A DNA stretch of 22,587 bases from Condylostoma magnum (lineage: Eukaryota > Ciliophora > Heterotrichea > Heterotrichida > Condylostomatidae), in NCBI GenBank assembly GCA_920105805.1, contig CAKKTI010000291.1, positions 1 through 22,587 on the forward strand, given 5' to 3'. The notes under the pieces are model-generated. The model made no database searches. It was not told where the DNA came from and saw nothing but the letters and a program-made list of their open reading frames with translations. How positions within the stretch are numbered: the first letter of the stretch is position 1; each line of letters begins with the position of its first letter. Both the position numbers and the translations under genes were made by a program. This document shows positions 1-9,285 of the stretch, piece after piece.

Positions 1-714
1 ACCTGCAGTATCAAAATACATAGTAGCTGTACCAGAGCTAAAAGTAACTGTCACCATCACCCATTTTCCATCAGTTTAAGCAGAAGACATTGCTACATTT
101 TCACCAGTTGGATAGTTAGAGCCATACACAATATTAGTTCCATCACTTGATAGCTTGAAGTCGTGATTAGTGGATTTCTTTTCAAAGACAGTACCTGCAC
201 CATTTGGTTTTATCCAGGCTAGGATAGTATAGTTGTCGGCAATCTAGAAATCCACTGATGAGTCAACATTCAGAACTTCAGCACTTGCGAAGGTGTATCC
301 ATCAGTTGCAGACGTGAAGGTCGGGTCATTAGTTGTATCCGTATCGTTATCACCCTTCACTGCAGTAAGAACAGAATTTTAGTCTTGGAACGATTAGGAA
401 TCTGCACTGAAGACAAAATTGATGTCTGATGTAGCAAGATGTCGAGGTTGTTCCTAAGATGCAGAGGGCAAAAAGCCAGGGTTTTGGTATTTTACAGTAT
501 TCCCGGACCGTTGACTTGGATTTTCCGACGGAGCAGTTGCATTACCATCCTTCTGATGTGAGGGCGGCATTGAGACAGTACTAGGACTCCTTGCTGAGCC
601 CTCTCCATGGTAACTCGGACCTTCAGAGCTTCTATTGCTAGAGGATGCAGCTTCCGAAGTAGACACTAGTAGAATCAGCATGAAAGCTAAGGCAAACGAA
701 ATCTTTTGCACCAT
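1..714 (-). CDS. Secreted LamG-like (concanavalin A-like) protein, 3' end cut by window
   Basis: The ATG at 714 begins a clear signal peptide (MVQKISFALAFMLILLVSTS, then EA), so the product probably enters the secretory pathway. Residues about 23-86 are Ser/Pro/Asn-rich and look disordered. From about residue 95 to the window edge (residue 238) there is a beta-rich stretch with LamG/jelly-roll hallmarks: AEVLNVDSSVDFQIADNYTI, then AWIKPNGAGTVFEKK, a DFKLSSDG strand, and DGKWVMVTVTFSSGTATMYF. The pattern 'W-h-K...h...D-G-K-W-h-h-V-T-V-T' is typical of LamG_3-type lectin folds that bind glycans or matrix. Reading needs TAG and TAA as Gln (five in-frame, for example after SAS at residue 86). The C-terminus lies outside the window, so further domains are possible. 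The fold call is inference from pattern; the signal peptide is clear. Confidence 0.75.
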
Positions 715-2192
715 TATTTTTATAAACTCACCAAATTTGGCCGGCTTTTAACCTTGTAAAATATATTTTTTTCGCACCAAATTAACTTTCTATCCATAGT
801 GTATTGTGGCGACACCAATTCTAGAATGGTTGAGCCAAAAAGATTCTTTTGAGGGTCTTTGTATCTAAAAGAGGATGAAACTGCCAATATTTTATTACAA
901 GAAACAGAGTTTTGAAAGGAAATTGAGAAGTAATTTAGGTTATTTAGTATAAAAATTGCCTTTATTTATTGAACTGGATATTTGAGGTGTAATCAGAATG
1001 TATTAGGAAAATAGGCCTTTCATATAACTAGTAAAATGTACAATAAGAGCAAAGATCGTTGTATAGAGGGCTCTGGGTTCTTGGAATGGCTATAAACCTT
1101 CGATTATAGCCTTTATCTTAACTAATTCTAGTATAAGCTAGAGCTTTGTTTGTAAAATTCACCTATGCTTTTGCATCCATTTTCTTAGAATTTGGGATTA
1201 AACTGCTGTCTGATCTGATATGAATGCAAACATAATGAACTATAGCTTAATATTCCTATATAGTGAAATAGATTATCCTCAAGCTCTATTTCGGAAGACT
1301 TTGGTGAAGTAAAACGAATGAATATGCATTACTATACTCAAAAAATTTGGGGTATAGAGAGTCAAAAGGACCTTATCAATGGACTTGAGGATAGTAAATA
1401 GACTAGAAAAGTAGCTCTATCTAAATGGAAACAAAGGCCTCAAATATAAGGAAAATCTTTCCATCTGATGTACTAAAAGTTCTAGTATTACTCAGATATA
1501 TTTGATGCTATGAAAATTACATGGTTAAGATCTATGATTGTCTTATCCTGTAAATTCAATACGCTAGAGTTTTTAAAGCAATGCCATTTTCTTGCATGGG
1601 TAAAGTAACTTTATGCAGCTGAAATTGGAAGTAAATACTTTAAGTATATCCTGCAAAGTCTCCAATATAAAACTTAGACAATCCCTGTAATTTGCTTCAT
1701 TATTTTACTTAGAAGAAAACTAATAAGACTGTTTTAGGATTAAGACTAGTATATTAAACACAGACGAATGTTTAACTATACAAAATTACTTGGTTTACAC
1801 ATATTAGCTTTTATGTATTAAGGAGTTATATAACTAAGCTAAATCAGTTATACCTCCTAAGCTTCTGCTGTATTTTATGAATAATACTCAAATTAATCAA
1901 GCATAATATGAAGTTATTAAAGTGAATATATAATTTAAAACAACATAATGCACTTCAATGCATGAGATTAATAAAGGTTAGCTTTTTAAACCTTTATTTG
2001 TCAAAAGTAATCGTGTTTAATAATTGAAATACATTATTAGCATCTGTTTAAGCAGTTAATATACCTAGTTATATATGATTACGACTTTGCTAGATATAAA
2101 CGACAATTTTACTTGAAGTTAAGATGATCACTTAGTGGAGTATAATACATTTTTTTAACAATACTTCGAACGAGTATACTAACAACTTATAA
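715..2192. other. 1.5 kb stretch without a supported gene
   Basis: This AT-rich stretch lies upstream of the LamG-like gene and downstream of the small minus-strand gene ending at 2193. Under the code used here all six frames are open. A plus frame from the ATG at about 829 and an opposite minus frame both give vaguely protein-like text, but composition is near what random AT-rich DNA would give (many Ile, Phe, Tyr, Leu and about 8 percent reassigned stops), and I recognise no family. It may hold a fast-evolving gene, an RNA gene, or only spacer. A hairpin lies at 1970-1998. No tRNA-like B box was seen. Confidence 0.5.
1970..1998. repeat. Perfect 10-bp inverted repeat (stem-loop)
   Basis: The left arm AATAAAGGTT (1970-1979) is exactly complementary to AACCTTTATT (1989-1998), with a 9-base loop. 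It sits about 195 bp beyond the stop of the small minus gene. The role is unknown; it could be chance in AT-rich DNA, though the GG/CC core makes it stronger than average. Confidence 0.45.
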
Positions 2193-2657
2193 TTACAAAT
2201 AGTCCCACCCGCTTATACTCTGTCTGAAATCTGTATATTTACTTTTCTTCTGCAAAGGTTTTAGCCTTACTCTAACACGGGAACTTGTTTCAGATCCAGA
2301 TTTTGACTTGCTATAAAACAACACTTAATTTCCCTAAACTTCCTTCAATAGACCGTCTCCCTAGCTCAAATTTAACCCATAATCATTCTTATCTCTAATT
2401 TTCAATCTACTCTTCTTAAACCTCTGCAATCTTATCTTATTATCAGTAGAAATCAAGCATTTATTACTAGGAATCCTCTACTTTTAATAACTATCCTCAA
2501 AATTGCTGCTAATGTTAAGAAAAGGCAACTTTTTCTACTCTAACAACATCTAATCAACAAGCATACTTTTCTCTTTTTTCCTTAATTTTGTAGTAATTAT
2601 GACCGCAGGAGTGATAGATCTTCTAAACCTCCCTCCTCTTCTTATATTTCCCTGCAT
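2193..2657 (-). CDS. Small basic protein, function unknown
   Basis: Reading from the ATG at 2657 gives 154 residues beginning MQGNIRRGGRFRRS and ending GWDYL before a TAA at 2193-2195. The protein is rich in Lys and Arg (RLQRFKKSRLKIRDK near the middle, RVRVRLKPLQKKSK near the end), without membrane segments or a recognisable domain. Its low Ile/Phe/Tyr content and high charge differ from random AT-rich translation, which is the main reason to believe it is coding. Several Gln codons are TAA/TAG, but the last about 42 codons have none, as in the other genes here. It is divergent from the ankyrin gene, with only 48 bp between the two ATGs. No family recognised; an RNA- or DNA-binding role would be a guess. 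Confidence 0.6.
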
Positions 2658-2705
2658 TGTCAATTTATTTTATTAGCCAATAATAAGTCCTACAATATTT
2701 ATAAA
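2658..2705. promoter_or_regulatory. 48-bp divergent intergenic region with CCAAT-like box
   Basis: These 48 bases separate the start codons of two divergent genes, so they must hold both 5' UTRs and both promoters unless the promoters reach into coding DNA. The stretch is almost all A/T and contains AGCCAATAATA (ATTGGCT on the other strand), a CCAAT-like motif, and TATTTATAAAATG just before the plus-strand start. Promoter function is inferred from position only. Confidence 0.45.
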
Positions 2706-3674
2706 ATGGGCATATGCACTTCATCAGAAACAGAAAAGATAACCCGATAATCTTTGGTATCAGCGATTTAATAGAACTCCGTATCAAGAGTAAAGAGACT
2801 AATAACCAACCCCAACCAACTAGAGTTAGAAATAATCAGTATAAATAACATCACTCTAACGCCTCTGGCATACGCACTGTACCTGGGAAACACCGACGTT
2901 TTTATATATCTCATAGAGCACTTTAATTTTCACATTGGATAGTTAGAGTCCTTGTTCTCCGCCTCAGGCACCTCTGGACTGTCTATAATTTGCAGCAAGG
3001 GGTACCTTCCCCTTCTAGAATATTACCTCCCGCTGTACATCGAGTACATTAACGCTACTCCCAGTGATATTGAGTTCTATGACACTTTCTCGCTTGTGGA
3101 AGTTAAGAAAAACTTATCTGGAGGCACTGCAATACAGTAGGCCTGCGAGCATGGATGGTTGAATCTGTTGGAATATCTAATAGCGTCGTTTCCTGATGGT
3201 GCACCTATTGAGTTTGATATTAATTATTAGAACGAGTTCACTGGGGAAAATTGCCCCCTGATTGCCGTAAAGCGAGGAAATCTCTAAATGGTGAAAATGC
3301 TTCATAATGCTGGAGCTTGTTTTAATGTGTTAAATATCAGAAATGAGTCTGTGTTGCAGATTGCTGTGCTTTTGGCAGGGAAGTTTAATGTTAACCCGTA
3401 TTTTGATATTATTAAGTATCTAATCGAGGTTGTGGATGTTGATTTAACTTATAATTATGAAGAGACGCTGTTGTTGTGCTAGGACAGCAAAATATGTATG
3501 TATGTTGAGAATAAGTTAGCTGATATTGGAGTTTTTACTTCTAAGTTTGAACTGGAGAAAGAAGATGGCACTGATTTTTATGGGTTTGAGGATCAGTCGT
3601 TGATAAGCGGGATTAGAGGACCTACTACAGCTACTATCGATGATTTTACGTCTGTTAATTCTATTTTAATATAG
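2706..3674 (+). CDS. Ankyrin-repeat protein with possible N-terminal lipid anchor
   Basis: A 322-residue protein begins MGICTSSETEK. Gly2 with Ser6 fits the N-myristoylation pattern, and Cys4 could be palmitoylated, suggesting attachment to a membrane. Ankyrin-type helical pairs follow: TPLAYALYLGNTDVFIYLIE (about residues 52-71), SGLSIICSKGYLPLLEYYL (about 90-108), GTAIQQACEHGWLNLLEYLI (140-159), CPLIAVKRGNLQMVKMLHNA (183-202) and SVLQIAVLLAG...DIIKYLIEV (about 214-240). The tail is acidic and Ser/Thr-rich. Ankyrin repeats are protein-binding scaffolds; the partner is unknown. Gln is often TAA/TAG, but none occurs in the 63 codons before the chosen TAG stop at 3672. Later candidates are TAA at 3687 and a TGA near 3705. 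The start is supported by the anchor motif and the A-rich ATG context. Confidence 0.8.
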
Positions 3675-3960
3675 ATAATTTTATCATAATTTGTTAGTTG
3701 CTATTGAATAACAATTGGGATTAATATATTCTTTATAGTCAATTGAATCAAGTAATCCTAAGAAATTATGTTCGTATTAACAAAACTTGATAATACCCTT
3801 ATCAATCAAACTTAAGATTTAAATGTAGAATAATAACTAGTAAAATTATCAACCTTACATATCAAATACTTGCTAAAAGCATTAACCCTTGTTACTTATA
3901 TAATTTAAATGCATCTATCAATACTAAACATATTTCCTACCTAAATAATTGACTATCAAA
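3675..3960. other. AT-rich intergenic region upstream of PP2A scaffold gene
   Basis: This 286-bp spacer between two same-strand genes is very A/T-rich. It must hold the 3' end of the ankyrin transcript and the promoter of the PP2A gene. No distinct motif, repeat or small gene was seen. Confidence 0.5.
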
Positions 3961-5703
3961 ATGGAGCAAGATTAAATTTATTCCGTAGCAGTGCTTGTGA
4001 ACGATTTGAGAAGTGATGAGTTAGAAAAGAGAGTGAATTCCATGAATAATCTTGAATAAATAGCTGATGCCTTAGGCCCTGAAAGAACTAGGAATCAACT
4101 GGTTTAATTTCTCTTTGAATTCTTAGATGATGAAGATGAAGTGCTCTTATCCCTTGCTAAATAAATTGCCAATATAGTTGATAAGATAGGAGGAGTACGC
4201 TATTTAGGTCCAATCCTAGATCTTCTACAGAAATTATCGCAAGTAGAGGAAAAACAAGTTAGAGATCAGGCTATAAAGAGCTTCGGGTAAGTAGTACATA
4301 AACTTGATGTGTCTCCTTTGAGCAATATACTAACAGAAATAGTGGGGAACTATAAAAACCATGAAAACTAACAAATAAGGGAATCAACTCCAATGCTAAT
4401 TTCTGAAATACTTGAAACATTACACACTGATAACCAGGAACAAATAATCTAGTTCATCTAAGAACTAGCAAATGATGAAAGCTTTAAAGTTAGGCGATAG
4501 CTGGCTATTCATATACCGAGTATTTTAAATTAGCTTAATACCAGATATGAGAACATGATTCTGAATCTTCTGAGTCAGATAGCAATGGATAAAGAAGAAA
4601 GTGTTAGAATGAGCTTACTTGAGTCCATTTTAGAGTGCAGGTCTAGTGTAACTCCAACTAAAATCAATACATTTATATTTCCAATAGTCAGAAAATTAAC
4701 TGAGGATTAAGGGTGAAGAGTACGGTATTATATAACTGATAAAATAATCCCTATAAGCTAAATGGTCAACTAAGAAAATGTAAAGGGATTTGTGCTTAAT
4801 TTTTACTGTAAGTCGTTGCAAGACACTGAAATGGAAGTAAGAACAGCTGCATGTAGTCGTTTAAGCGAATTTGTTTAACTATTATAATCTGAAGACATTG
4901 TATCCTAGATTATCCCTTAAATAATCACCAAAACTACCGATGTTCCTACAGTAAGGGCATCTTTGGCTAATTAAATTGCTAAAGTATGTAAATTCATGCC
5001 AAAATAAGTAGTCAATGAAAGTATTCTCCCTATTATTTTAGAATTGTTAAGAGATGAGTAATCTGATATAAGAATGTGTGTATTTAAGGAAATTGGATAA
5101 TTAAAAGAAATTGTTCCTGATGACACACTGTAACAGGCTATCTTACCTGTTTTATAAGAAATCGAAGATGATAAGAATTGGAGAGCCAGGAGTAATTTAT
5201 TAGAGATTATTCCTTTGTTGACTTCCTAACTTGGTACTGAGTTCTTTGCTGAGAATTTATCACCTATTGTCAATAAGTTAATGGTAGATGAAGTGTATTC
5301 TATTAGATAAAAGGCAGTAGAGTGTATTATTGAGCTGGTTAAAGAGTATGATGATAATATTTTAATTGATTCTAGGTCAGATTTGCTGCAATATGTAGTG
5401 AGTTTATAAGAAGATGAGTGCTTTTTGAATAGATTAATGACTATTCAGGCTGCTTCATAGCTTATTCCTTTAGTTTAGTAGGAGAATATTAAAGAAAGAC
5501 TTATTGTCATGCTGATTGCTATGTCTTCGGATGCAGTACCGAATGTAAGACTGAAAGTGGCCAAGACTATCAAAGAAATACAAAAGAGTATAAATGATCC
5601 CAATTTGAAGGATTAAATCAAAACTTCTTTAAGAGTTCTTAATAAAGATGAAGACGTTGATGTCAGATACTATGCTGAGATTGCACTTAGAGTAGTGAAT
5701 TAG
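3961..5703 (+). CDS. PPP2R1A: Protein phosphatase 2A scaffold subunit A (PR65/TPD3), HEAT repeats
   Basis: A 580-residue protein (family usually about 590) made of tandem HEAT repeats from end to end. PP2A-A is the scaffold that holds the catalytic C subunit and a variable B subunit, controlling dephosphorylation of many cytosolic and nuclear targets. The N-terminus matches the family closely: YSVAVLVNDLRSDELEKRVN, then ALGPERTRNQLVQFL and FLDDEDEVLLSLAKQI. Intra-repeat loops carry the usual Asp-x-x-x-x-Val-Arg pattern (DESFKVRRQLA, DKEESVRMSLL, DVDVRYYAEIALRVV). In DQGWRVRYYI near residue 252 the conserved Trp is TGA (4714-4716), direct evidence that TGA is Trp. Dozens of Gln are TAA/TAG. 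The stop is placed at TAG 5701-5703 because the last HEAT repeat ends there and the previous 29 codons contain no TAA/TAG; reading on to the TGA at 5755 would add 18 residues. Confidence 0.95.
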
Positions 5704-5716
5704 TTATTAAAATTAA

Positions 5717-6070
5717 TCATGATTTCGGGGGATTTGTAAGGGCTATTGTTCTTCTGATATTAGTTCTAATACTTCTTCTATAGGTTTTTGATACTGTATC
5801 ATTTACTGCACTTGTTAAAGTTTTGCCATGGTGTAGTAGAACTCCAGCATGATCTACTATCATATCACAAAACTTTTGACGTGATTAAGCAATTTAATCG
5901 CTTAATTCCTTATCAGAAAGCCTTCTGACTAAATGTCTTCTGACTGGTAATTATCTAGGAGTATTTGGACTCGAATTGAATTTAGCTAAATTCTTACCAG
6001 GATTCGGTGATGAATTGTAAAGCATATGGAAATTCTTATCTTGGTGATTAAAATTTTTAAGTCTTTTCAT
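5717..6070 (-). CDS. Small unknown protein, apparently ending at TGA
   Basis: Reading from the ATG at 6070 gives 117 residues starting MKRLKNFNHQDKNFHMLYNS. A Ser/Asn/Pro-rich first half is followed by a charged helical stretch (LSDKELSDQIAQSRQKFCDM, then IVDHAGVLLHHGKTLTSAV) and a basic end (RRSIRTNIRRTIALTNPP). No known domain. In-frame TAA occurs as Gln in the middle, none in the last about 56 codons. The first termination candidate after that is TGA at 5717-5719; reading it as Trp would continue antisense through the PP2A gene. This is therefore the best case in the window for TGA acting as stop. The gene is convergent with PP2A-A, with 13 bp between their stop codons. Confidence 0.55.
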
Positions 6071-6307
6071 CGTTCTATAAGTATTTGTATTTTTAGGGAT
6101 TTAAGCTTTGTATTTCTGCATGTTTCTTCTGTGTTTTAATAAGGTATGGCTTTAAGAGGGCTATAGTTTATCTATCTTTTTCAAGCGTAGAAAAAGTCCT
6201 TTTATAATTTTGTCTTTTTGCATATTTGTTATATTTAAAGGGCTACTTATACATTTACAAGTATTGTATTATATCATATAATAACTAATATATAATTTTA
6301 TTGCAAT
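6071..6307. promoter_or_regulatory. Divergent intergenic region
   Basis: These 237 bp separate the starts of two divergent small genes and should hold both promoters. The part near the plus-strand start is strongly A/T-rich with several TATA-like runs (TATCATATAATAACTAATAT at 6274-6293). Function is inferred from position. Confidence 0.3.
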
Positions 6308-6781
6308 ATGCAAACTACGGGAAAGCTCTAAGATTTTATCTAAATTTACTAAACTCCCAAGATAATGGTTAAAGTGGGTTAAAATTTGTGTAAGAAAGCA
6401 GCTAAAACTGGTATAAATTGATAAAAATGACAAGATCAGAACAGATCGCATAGCATTCAAACATAAAAATTATAAAAGAAGGAGGATTATCCTCGTTTTA
6501 TTGATGAATTCATAGATCCACTACCCTAGAAACCCTTTAGAGCTCGTAGTATAGTGCGAAATTACTAAAAATAAAGAAAACCAAAATAAAAGGTTAACTC
6601 TCCAATAAAATCACCATAACCCCCGAAAATCAATAAAAAGCCATTTGTCCGATCTCTAAACTACTCAAACTTCAAAGACATACATGACCAAATACACGCC
6701 CAAAAATTCAACGAGACTTTACAGCTCAGACGACTTAAAGCAATGCTATCAACTAACTATACTTTATATAACAACTTCTAG
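6308..6781 (+). CDS. Small basic protein upstream of STT3, function unknown
   Basis: The ATG at 6308 opens a 157-residue frame (MQTTGKLQDFIQIYQTPKIM...). The central part is Pro/Lys-rich (FIDEFIDPLPQKPFRARSIV; SPIKSPQPPKINKKPFVRSL) and the end is helical and charged (FKDIHDQIHAQKFNETLQLR, RLKAMLSTNYTLYNNF). KPFRARS resembles short Lys-Pro-Phe motifs of microtubule-associated proteins, but that is too short to name a family. An inner ATG at 6365 is an alternative start. The stop is TAG at 6779-6781; no reassigned stop occurs in the previous about 53 codons. Only 13 bases separate it from the STT3 start, so its 3' UTR must overlap STT3 or the two share a transcript. Confidence 0.55.
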
Positions 6782-6794
6782 CTATTTAATTAAA

Positions 6795-9074
6795 ATGTCA
6801 AATAGACTTAAAGACACAATAGTAAACTGAGCTCCAGTATTCAGAATAATTATCTTATTCTCAATTTGCCTGATAGCATTTCTAATACGCATTTTCTCAG
6901 TAATCCGCTATGAATCTGTAATACATGAATTTGACCCTTGATTTAACTACAGAACAACAAAGTTTTTATCAGAGAAAGGATTCTATGAGTTCTGGAACTG
7001 ATTTGACTCAGAGTCCTGATTCCCCCTTGGAAGATTTGTAGGTTTTACAATTTTCCCAGGGCTTATGTCAACATCTTATATAATATACTAACTTTGCCAC
7101 TTTTTGGGCTTCCCGGTGGAAATTAAGCTTATTTGTGTATTTTTAGCACCTGTGTTTTCTAGCCTTACATCCCTGGCAACTTACTTATTGACAAAAGAAG
7201 CAAGTGGGAGAAGTGAGCCGGGGTTATTTGCAGCTCTTTTTATAGCTGTTGTTCCTTCTTACATCAGTAGATCAGTTGCTGGTAGTTATGATAATGAAGG
7301 AATAGCTATTTTTGCACTTATTTTTACATTTTATCTGTTTATAAAAGCAGTGGAGACAGGATCTATGCTATGAACAGCTGCTACGGCTTTAAGTTACTTT
7401 TATATGGTGGCTGCATGGGGGGGTTATGGCTTTATAATTAACATTATCCCTATTTTTGTAGTAGTGAACTTAATAATAGGCAGATTTAACGTGAACATGT
7501 ATATTGCTTATTCTGGGTTTTATGTACTGGGCACAATGCTAGCTATGTAGATTCCGTTTGTAAGTTATCAAGCAATTACGTCGTCTGAGCATTTAGCATC
7601 CCATGGAGTTTTTGCCTTTTTGTAGTTTTATATGATTTCTGATTATGCAAAAGGAAAGGTTTCATAGGAGAAATATTAAAGAGTAAGGTTTTATATTGCT
7701 ATAACTTCAGGGATACTTATTATATTATACGCATTGTATTAAGTGATGACAGGACAAATGAAATGAAGCGGCAGGAGTATGAGCCTGCTTGATCCTACAT
7801 ATGCTAGAAAGTATATTCCTATAGTAGCATCTGTGTCTGAGCATCAGCCCACTACTTGAGCCTCCTTCTTCTTCGATATAAATTACTTGTTGTATGGAGC
7901 ACCTGTCGGATTTTATTACTGTATCATCAAAAAATCCCATGGAAGGCTGTTCATAGCATTGTATTGCATTATCAGCTGCTATTTTGCTAGTGTTATGATT
8001 AGACTTCTACTTATCTTAAGTCCAGCTTTGTGTATTTTATCCGGGATTGGGTTTTCGGAGACTTTGGATAGATTTGTTAAGCATTTGAAGAATATAAAGG
8101 AATGATATGAGTTTTTAGAAATTAGAAGGGAGGAGTTTAGAGAAAAGGAGGATGAATAGGTAATAGATTAGGAGCTTATATAAGACTAACAGGAGAATGA
8201 GTAATAAGAAGTAGATGAATAAGCAATCTAAAAATCAACCAGACCAAAATACGGTTACCCACCAGAGTTATCTCTAGCTTTAATAATGCTAATAGCTACT
8301 ATTTCCTTTGCTTTCATAACTCACTGTACATGAGTAGCCGCAGAAGCTTACTCCTCCCCAACAATAATAATGTCCACAAAGGCCCCAGACGGATCTAAAA
8401 GAATAATCGATGACTACAGAGAAGCTTATCATTGAATCCGCATGAATACATCCCCAGACTCAAAAATACTCGCCTGATGGGACTACGGCTACTAAATAAC
8501 AGGAATGACCAACAGAACTGTACTAGTAGACAATAACACTTGAAATAACACACACATAGCAACAGTCGGCATGATTTTTGCCAGTGATGAGCAAAAGGCT
8601 GCGGATAAAATGAGGGAATTAGATGTTGATTACGTCTTAGTTCTATTCGGAGGATTGGCTTAGTACGCTGGAGATGATATAAATAAGTTTATTTGAATGC
8701 TTAGAATAGCTGGCGGGGAGTTTCCGAATATAAAGGAAGATGATTACTTGTTTTAGGGGAATTATCACATTGATAATTAAGCTCCACGAGCTTTGAAGGA
8801 TAGTTTGATTTATAAGTTATCTTATTATAGGTTTAGTGAGCAGTATCAAAACTCTTAGTATAAGTTTGGATTTGATTTAGTGAGGAACTAGTATGTTGGT
8901 GAGAAAGATATATAATTAAGTGAGCTTGAAGAGGCTTACACAACGCGTCATTGGCTCCTAAGGGTCTATAGGCTTAAAAAGGAAACAAGTAGAGGGAAAG
9001 CAATGCGCAGCAAGTCAACTTTTATACATAAAAGCTACGAAGAATTATTAGATTATGGCTTGACCAGGGTTTAG
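6795..9074 (+). CDS. STT3: Oligosaccharyltransferase catalytic subunit STT3
   Basis: STT3 transfers the lipid-linked glycan to Asn in N-x-S/T sequons in the ER lumen and spans the membrane many times. The sequence shows the first catalytic Asp in [20 protein letters not shown] (D47), DSESWFPLGR, the GSYDNEG loop, the [10 protein letters not shown] motif (from residue 346) and, in the luminal domain, the WWDYGYQITG motif (561-570) followed by [17 protein letters not shown]. The WWDYG pair is written TGA-TGG, so TGA must be Trp. About three-quarters of the Trp codons are TGA. A Glu/Gln-rich insert near residues 435-485 separates the membrane part from the luminal domain. The stop is uncertain: TAG at 9072 (chosen; 53 clean codons before it), TAA at 9108 or TAA-TAA at 9126-9131. 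No in-frame TGA occurs before the next gene. Confidence 0.96.
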
Positions 9075-9131
9075 AAAATATATAAAATGGTGCATAAGCA
9101 TACTACTTAAAAGATAGAGGTATTATAATAA

Positions 9132-9177
9132 ACATACTAAAACGTGTAAAGCAACATATACTAAAACATGTAAAGCA
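9132..9177 (+). repeat. Tandem repeat of 22-24 bp just after STT3
   Basis: Two adjacent copies, 9132-9153 and 9154-9177, share the core ACTAAAAC[GA]TGTAAAGCA and differ by one substitution and a TA insertion. They lie in the spacer between STT3 and the next gene, where the 3' end of STT3 should be. In the STT3 frame they contain several TAA codons. It could be a recent local duplication or a 3'-end element. Confidence 0.7.
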
Positions 9178-9285
9178 AACTATACAGAAATAATTTGCAC
9201 TCCAACCAATTTTCTACATATCAAAACTTTCTCATCAAAACAACTCCATATAGCCTAATATCACCAACTCTAATAATTATATAAA

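Noticed and set aside
829-1908. Open plus-strand frame starting MVEPKRFFWGSLYLKEDE
   Set aside because: Every frame is open in this code; composition and codon-position bias are close to random AT-rich DNA overall, and an opposite-strand frame looks equally good.
2952-3482. Two short standard-code ORFs read as separate small proteins
   Set aside because: They are pieces of one ankyrin-repeat protein interrupted only by TAG/TAA that read as Gln.
7725-7940. Minus-strand ORF inside STT3
   Set aside because: It is the antisense shadow of a conserved membrane segment of STT3.
3961-9074. PP2A-A and STT3 as pseudogenes full of stops
   Set aside because: The 'stops' fall regularly at Gln and Trp positions, the frame is otherwise intact and all catalytic or structural motifs are kept, so this is a variant code and not decay.
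6795-9074. TGA as selenocysteine in STT3
   Set aside because: There are many TGAs per gene and they fall on conserved Trp columns, which selenocysteine would not explain.
6308-9074. Fusion of the small upstream gene with STT3
   Set aside because: STT3 has its own normal N-terminus at 6795, the frames differ and no convincing GT-AG stretch of fitting length was seen at the junction.
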